10,303 nt of DNA from Hyphomonas sp. (lineage in GTDB: Bacteria; Pseudomonadota; Alphaproteobacteria; Caulobacterales; Hyphomonadaceae): NCBI GenBank assembly GCA_024743015.1, contig JANSXJ010000106.1, forward strand, positions 1 to 10,303, in the 5' to 3' direction. Below the pieces are notes generated by a model. That model was given only the letters and a program-made list of their open reading frames with translations, did not search any database and was not told the origin of the DNA. Every line of letters begins with the position of its first letter. Position 1 is the stretch's first letter. Position numbers and translations under genes: made by a program. Of this stretch, positions 7,075 to 10,303 are shown piece after piece.

Positions 7075-7575
7075 ATGGTTTCGTTGTCAACAGAATATGC
7101 AGGCTTCACGCCTTCGCAGATTGAGCTCCTGAAACATTGGGAATCATGTCGCCATGGGCTCTGTCTGCCGAGGCGCGAAGACCTCGACCCGGGTGCTATC
7201 CGGGCCCATCTGGCATCCATCTCAATTGTCGAAGTTGAGGCGCAAGGACAAGTTCGATTCCGTCTTGCTGGATCCGGTCTTCGCGATATTCTCGGGCGCG
7301 AGATGCGAGGCCGCTGTGTTGGTGAGCTCGATCAGACGGTCAGCGAAATGTGGTCGCTCGGATTGTCGAGCGCGCTGGATCAGTTGCGCCCCGTTGGCGG
7401 ATTGATTGAGCGAGATGTTGATTGCCACGCATGGTTGCGCCTGCCGCTGCACTCGTCGCGCAGTCGCGCCCTGGTTTTATGTCACGACACGCTCGTGCCC
7501 AAAGAGCGAATGCGCCAAGATCGTCGCGGCGAGTCCCACAGCGCTCAACCTACTCGGCATACGCTAGCAGCTTGA
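7075..7575 (+). CDS. PAS_5-type single-domain protein
   Basis: A 166-residue soluble protein resembling the PAS_5 (DUF1457) family common in alphaproteobacteria. Typical features are an N-terminal helix with HWESCRHG, then LPRREDLDP leading into a predicted helix, a strand region ISIVEVEAQGQVRFRLAGSGL, and LGREMRGRCVGEL before the second half of the domain. No output domain (kinase, GGDEF, DNA-binding) is attached, so it probably works through a partner protein. The frame is open back to GTG codons at 7045 and 7048, but ATG at 7075, preceded by a G-rich stretch at about 7064-7072, is preferred; the true start is uncertain. The last 30 residues are polar and probably disordered. Ligand and partner are unknown. 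Single-domain PAS proteins such as MopJ act in Caulobacter cell-cycle control, but homology to it is not established here. Confidence 0.75.
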   Translation: MVSLSTEYAGFTPSQIELLKHWESCRHGLCLPRREDLDPGAIRAHLASISIVEVEAQGQVRFRLAGSGLRDILGREMRGRCVGELDQTVSEMWSLGLSSALDQLRPVGGLIERDVDCHAWLRLPLHSSRSRALVLCHDTLVPKERMRQDRRGESHSAQPTRHTLAA

Positions 7576-7658
7576 TTTCTTTGAGAAAGCCCAAAGGGAA
7601 ATAGGAAAACAATCCTACACCCGATAGGCCATGATAATGTTTCTTTCCCGGTGGTCGG

Positions 7659-7664
7659 AAGGAG
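7659..7664 (+). promoter_or_regulatory. Strong ribosome binding site that decides a GTG start
   Basis: AAGGAG at 7659-7664 lies eight bases before an in-frame GTG at 7673. The upstream ATG at 7631 in the same frame has no comparable site, so the GTG is the likelier start of the DnaA-domain-IV-like gene. Confidence 0.7.
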
Positions 7665-7672
7665 ATTTTAGA

Positions 7673-8008
7673 GTGGGCAGCCAGCAACGGATTGATCGAA
7701 ACAACGCATATCTGGCGGCCAGCCTGGTCGGATATGCGTTGAAATTAAAAGCAGAAAACATCATGATGCGGGATCGTGGACCGCGGGATATGGTGCAAGC
7801 CCGGCAGGTGGCAATGTACCTCACTCATGTCGGTTTGGAGATGAGTTTGTCGCGCGTCGCAAACGCATTTGAACGCGATCGATCGACAGTCGCGCACGCT
7901 TGCCACAAGATCGAAGAGATGCGCGATGAGGCAGAGTTTGACGCTTGGCTTGAGACTCTCGAGAAAGGGTTGATGACGGTTGCGCCCTTGATCGTATCGG
8001 GCGCATGA
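7673..8008 (+). CDS. Stand-alone DnaA domain IV-like DNA-binding protein
   Basis: A protein of 111 residues (from GTG at 7673; 125 if ATG at 7631 is used) whose core, about 42-84, matches the DNA-binding domain IV of the replication initiator DnaA: ARQVAMYLTHVGLEMSLSRV, then AFERDRSTVAHACHKIEEM. Arg44 matches the Arg of the RQ-x-AM motif that contacts DnaA boxes. The DHTTV-type signature is DRSTV here (Arg70, Ser71), so His is replaced by Arg and Thr by Ser. There is no AAA+ ATPase domain, Walker motif or domain I, so it cannot be an initiator itself. Plausible roles are a transcription factor or a competitor for DnaA-like sites; similar small proteins occur in other alphaproteobacteria. Its TGA overlaps the ATG of the next gene (8005-8008). 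Confidence 0.82.
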   Translation: MGSQQRIDRNNAYLAASLVGYALKLKAENIMMRDRGPRDMVQARQVAMYLTHVGLEMSLSRVANAFERDRSTVAHACHKIEEMRDEAEFDAWLETLEKGLMTVAPLIVSGA

Positions 8009-8694
8009 AGTCGCGCCTGATCCGTGCTCTGCAACGTGGTGGAATCGTAGCTGAGATTGGTCCAGACCGCTGGGGCGTATGGCGCAGCAAAGACAGGCGC
8101 GGACGGATGATCGGCGTTCTGACGGGAACCGAAATCGATGTGCTTCGCGTCCGCGAAGCGCTGAAATCGCTCGGCGACGGTCAGCCGCCTATACTTGCCT
8201 GGTCGGGATCTGTACTTGAGACGCCTCGCGCCACCCCGAGTTCGGCGCGCCTCGATGTCGAACGTCAAGGAACCGATAGTCCCATGATCGAACTCATCCT
8301 CTCGCGCACTCAAGATGCGGCGCTGCGTGAGCTCATACGAGAAACGGCGCGATGGTATCGCTCTGATACGGAATGCGCTGCCAGGGCCGGCACCGCGCGC
8401 GGAATGAATTGGGATGGGCTTGCATTGGGCGGAAAGGTCGATGGTGGCCGCGGCTTCTCGGATGAAGGGTTCGGCCGCGGCGCGCGGTCCGCGCAATCGG
8501 TTTACAAGGCTCTCCACAGCCACCTCGGGAATGAAACGATGAGCCTTCTGGACCGATTGATCTTAAGCGGGGACAGTCGGACACAATTGACCAAAAGGCT
8601 TGGCGGACGACCCGCTTTAATGGAGCGCCGTTGCCTGGCGGCCATACGCGCTTTGCACGAAGTCTACAGGGATAAGGTTCACCGAACCAATTAG
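8005..8694 (+). CDS. DUF6456-like protein coupled to the DnaA-domain IV gene
   Basis: A 229-residue soluble, basic protein. The C-terminal half (about 95-225) resembles by eye the DUF6456 domain of alphaproteobacterial proteins: a helical region with LRELIRETARWYRSD, then a variable Gly-rich loop (GMNWDGLALGGKVDGGRG), then a helical block with SLLDRLILSGDSRTQLTKRLGG and a terminal helix ALMERRCLAAIRALHEVY. The N-terminal part (about 1-70) is a small basic region of unclear fold with RWGVWRSKDRRGR. No catalytic motif is seen. It starts inside the stop of the DnaA-domain-IV-like gene (ATGA), so the two are co-translated and may act together. The gene ends in TAG at 8692-8694, overlapping the sufE stop on the other strand. 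DUF6456 has no established function that I know of; assignment is moderate. Confidence 0.72.
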   Translation: MKSRLIRALQRGGIVAEIGPDRWGVWRSKDRRGRMIGVLTGTEIDVLRVREALKSLGDGQPPILAWSGSVLETPRATPSSARLDVERQGTDSPMIELILSRTQDAALRELIRETARWYRSDTECAARAGTARGMNWDGLALGGKVDGGRGFSDEGFGRGARSAQSVYKALHSHLGNETMSLLDRLILSGDSRTQLTKRLGGRPALMERRCLAAIRALHEVYRDKVHRTN

Positions 8695-9101
8695 GCGGCC
8701 GCCGTCTGCTTGATGCGCGCCAGCATGGACGCCAATCCGTTGGATCTCTGCGCGCTTAGCGCACCCTTTACGCCGATTTTCTCAAGGAACGCGTCGGCGT
8801 CGAAGTCAGAGATTTCCGTCCGCGAAGCGCCGGAGAATAGCTGTATCAGAAGCGATATCAGGCCAGACACAATCATCGCATCGCTTTCCGCGCGGATCTC
8901 CAGGCGATCATCTCCGAGAGGCGTGATGACCATCCAGACCTGCGAGGCGCAGCCGCGAACCTTGCTGTCTTCCGTTCGCTCATGGATCTCGAGAGGCGGG
9001 TTGGCTTTGCCGAGATCGATGATGTGCGCATAGCGGTCTTCCCAGTCTTCCAGGAAGGCAAATTCGTCTTCGATATTGGCGGCGCGTTCAGTAATCGTCA
9101 T
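8691..9101 (-). CDS. sufE: SufE family cysteine desulfurase sulfur acceptor
   Basis: A 136-residue SufE protein. SufE accepts persulfide sulfur from the desulfurase SufS on a single reactive cysteine and passes it to the SufBCD scaffold in cytosolic Fe-S cluster assembly. The motifs LEDWEDRYAHIIDLGK (18-32) and KVRGCASQVW (47-56) are diagnostic; Cys51 is the catalytic cysteine and, with this start, has the same number as in E. coli SufE. The C-terminal NGLASMLARI helix is also typical. ATG at 9101 gives the family's length; ATG at 9110 (MRRMTITE) is an alternative. Neither has a clear ribosome binding site. The frame stays open back to 9281, but that extension would run through the terminator and into the neighbouring gene. 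No other suf gene is adjacent, which is common for alphaproteobacterial sufE. It ends tail-to-tail with the DUF6456-like gene, overlapping by four bases. Confidence 0.94.
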   Translation of the reverse strand: MTITERAANIEDEFAFLEDWEDRYAHIIDLGKANPPLEIHERTEDSKVRGCASQVWMVITPLGDDRLEIRAESDAMIVSGLISLLIQLFSGASRTEISDFDADAFLEKIGVKGALSAQRSNGLASMLARIKQTAAA

Positions 9102-9132
9102 GCGCCGCATGTGGGTGATATTCGCGCAAAAG

Positions 9133-9162
9133 AAAACCCCTGGAACTGCGGCCAGGGGTTTT
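9133..9162 (-). terminator. Intrinsic terminator of the exported-protein gene
   Basis: AAAACCCCTGG (9133-9143) and CCAGGGGTTTT (9152-9162) are perfect 11-base inverted arms around an eight-base loop. On the - strand the GC-rich stem is followed by TTTTCTTTT, a proper U-tract. It begins 21 bases after the stop of the exported-protein gene and lies between that gene and sufE, so sufE needs its own promoter or read-through. The + strand also has four T after the stem, but no + strand gene ends nearby. Confidence 0.88.
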
Positions 9163-9183
9163 GCGAGAGTGGAGATGGTCGTT

Positions 9184-10194
9184 TTACTGGGTGACTTTCC
9201 CGATGCACTTGCCAACATCTGACAGCGCATGCTCGCCAATGCAGAATGGAACTTCATAATGCTTGTGAGCCGCAGCGACACATTGCTGGAGATTGAGGTT
9301 TGCCATGTTCAGGCAGCCCTGGGTCTCGCGCTCGCTCATCGCCTGTCGCATGGAACCGGCCTTCACAGGGTCGGCGTTCAGAATGCGATACGCAGCCAGT
9401 GTTGTGATCCGGTCCGCAATCGGCTCCTTGCCGCGTGCGATCCGGTTCGACTGACCCAGGCTTGCGACCGCGGATGGCACGCGGATCGTGCTCGCCGCGC
9501 CAGACACGCTTTCCCAAACCGATGGCGCACCAGATTGTCCCGCCTGTTGGAACACGGTGTTTATCTCTGGAGAGTGCATGGCCTGAACCATGGCATTACG
9601 GGCCGGGATACCGGTCTGGGTAGACGCGAACAGGCTGGATGCTTTTGCACCGGAGTTTCCGACCCGGCCTTTTGCCCAGCCTGATCCCTGTAGGCTGTAC
9701 GCTTGCTCTTTAACGAACGCCGCTGCACCGAACAGGCGGTCACTGTCTGCGTTGACCGCAGTAAGTGCCTGGTTCACGGCGGCATTGCCGCCGCTCAGTG
9801 TGCGTGCATAGCGAATGTCGTTCTGCATACCGGTCATCAGCATGTCGCGGCCGTAATAGCCTTCAATATCGAGGACAGCTGCCCGGAATTCCGGGTTCTG
9901 TGCAGCGACCAGCGCTGAGTAGGCCATCCAGCCCTGAGTCAGTTGCTCTGGATTGTGGCCGCCAAGATTTGTCAGGGACTTGTCGATGTCACGCGCCGAC
10001 GTAAAGCCTTTGGTTTTAACGTCAGTGACTTCGCCCTGATAAGTTGCATAGAGCGCCGCTGCCCGCGCGAGGGGGTCCGTTTCCGGGCCTGCCGCTGAGA
10101 CTGGCTGGGGAGCCGGCGTGACCATTTGAGCAGTCGCCTGAAGGGTCAGGCCTGCAATGGCTGCGATGGCAGTCATTATCGTTCTTTTGGTCAT
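9184..10194 (-). CDS. Exported protein of unknown function with four C-terminal cysteines
   Basis: A 336-residue protein with a Sec signal peptide: basic MTKR, a hydrophobic stretch to about residue 19, and an Ala-Thr-Ala site suggesting cleavage after residue 22. I do not recognise the family. The mature protein starts with a Pro/Ala-rich linker, then is mostly helical and rich in Ala, Gly, Ser and Gln, with SLTNLGGHNPEQLTQGWMAYSALVAAQNPEFR (about 73-104, cited in part) and EGYYGRDMLMTGMQNDIRYAR as its most distinctive segments. Its only four cysteines (294, 305, 318, 330) lie in the last 45 residues with spacing C-x10-C-x12-C-x11-C, suggesting two disulfides in the periplasm. A good ribosome binding site precedes the ATG and a strong terminator follows the stop, so it is a single-gene unit. 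Function unknown. Confidence 0.82.
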   Translation of the reverse strand: MTKRTIMTAIAAIAGLTLQATAQMVTPAPQPVSAAGPETDPLARAAALYATYQGEVTDVKTKGFTSARDIDKSLTNLGGHNPEQLTQGWMAYSALVAAQNPEFRAAVLDIEGYYGRDMLMTGMQNDIRYARTLSGGNAAVNQALTAVNADSDRLFGAAAFVKEQAYSLQGSGWAKGRVGNSGAKASSLFASTQTGIPARNAMVQAMHSPEINTVFQQAGQSGAPSVWESVSGAASTIRVPSAVASLGQSNRIARGKEPIADRITTLAAYRILNADPVKAGSMRQAMSERETQGCLNMANLNLQQCVAAAHKHYEVPFCIGEHALSDVGKCIGKVTQ

Positions 10195-10200
10195 GAATAG

Positions 10201-10206
10201 CTCCTC
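10201..10206 (-). promoter_or_regulatory. Ribosome binding site of the exported-protein gene
   Basis: On the - strand GAGGAG lies six bases before the ATG at 10194, a strong Shine-Dalgarno match that fixes the start and agrees with the signal peptide. Confidence 0.75.
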
Positions 10207-10303
10207 ACTCTACGACCGAGACACTGGCCTATCTTTTGCGTCCCGCAAAGGCTAGCATCTGCTGAAATTCGGATTCTGCCGCATATTTAATGAATCCACG
10301 ATA
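10207..10303 (-). promoter_or_regulatory. Upstream region of the exported-protein gene with two GANTC sites
   Basis: These 97 bases hold no gene that I can see. They contain two GANTC sites 20 bases apart (10272-10276 and 10292-10296), a small hairpin with arms TTTGCG (10235-10240) and CGCAAA (10244-10249), and an AT-rich patch (about 10284-10293) that could include promoter elements. No convincing -35/-10 pair could be chosen. The promoter is expected here because the gene is alone and reads leftward. Confidence 0.45.

Noticed and set aside
7631..7672. ATG at 7631 as start of the DnaA-domain IV-like gene
   Set aside because: It lacks a ribosome binding site, while GTG at 7673 has AAGGAG eight bases upstream; the extra 14 residues are outside the conserved domain.
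8514..8522. DnaA-box-like sequence inside the DUF6456-like gene
   Set aside because: CTCTCCACA matches TTATCCACA at only seven of nine positions and stands alone within coding sequence; no cluster or AT-rich unwinding region suggests an origin.
7825..8523. Open frame of 232 codons on the - strand opposite the DnaA-like and DUF6456-like genes
   Set aside because: The + strand genes have a recognisable domain, a strong ribosome binding site and coupling; the reverse frame has none of these.
9102..9281. N-terminal extension of sufE to the ATG at 9281
   Set aside because: It would translate through the terminator and overlap the exported-protein gene in another frame, and SufE homologues begin near MTITERA.

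Overview
The window looks like chromosomal DNA from an alphaproteobacterium, probably of the Caulobacterales/Maricaulales/Hyphomonadaceae type. The reasons are a MucR/Ros-family regulator, a PAS_5-type single-domain protein, a free-standing DnaA domain IV protein followed by a DUF6456-like partner, and clusters of GANTC (the CcrM methylation motif of this class) in intergenic DNA. The placement is inferred from gene content, not from a database search. No IS element, tRNA, rRNA, CRISPR array or prophage gene is visible.

Region 1 (1-6334, + strand) is the distal part of an operon for a multisubunit Mrp/Mnh-type cation:proton antiporter. It starts inside the last codons of an MbhE/MrpA-C-terminal-like subunit. 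MrpB, MrpC, two NuoM/N-like MrpD subunits, a small two-helix membrane protein of unknown role and a third, longer MrpD/NuoL-like subunit follow. Five of the six junctions are 4-base ATGA overlaps and the sixth has a 2-base gap, so translation is probably coupled. The order matches the Mrp-like half of archaeal Mbh operons, but no hydrogenase genes follow. All three antiporter-like subunits keep the conserved membrane Glu and Lys residues. The MrpC subunit carries an unusual His-rich insertion.

Region 2 (6335-8694, + strand) is a regulatory block. It holds a MucR-like DNA-binding protein with an altered zinc site, an AT-rich intergenic stretch with inverted repeats, a dense GANTC cluster, a PAS_5-like protein, a small protein resembling only DnaA domain IV, and an overlapping DUF6456-like gene. 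Several of these families touch replication or cell-cycle control in alphaproteobacteria, which makes the block the best candidate here for an undescribed system; a joint function is inference.

Region 3 (8691-10303, - strand) has sufE (sulfur transfer for Fe-S cluster assembly), whose stop codon overlaps that of the DUF6456-like gene, then a strong hairpin terminator, then a gene for a secreted protein of unknown function with a good ribosome binding site. Its upstream DNA, with two GANTC sites, runs to the window end.
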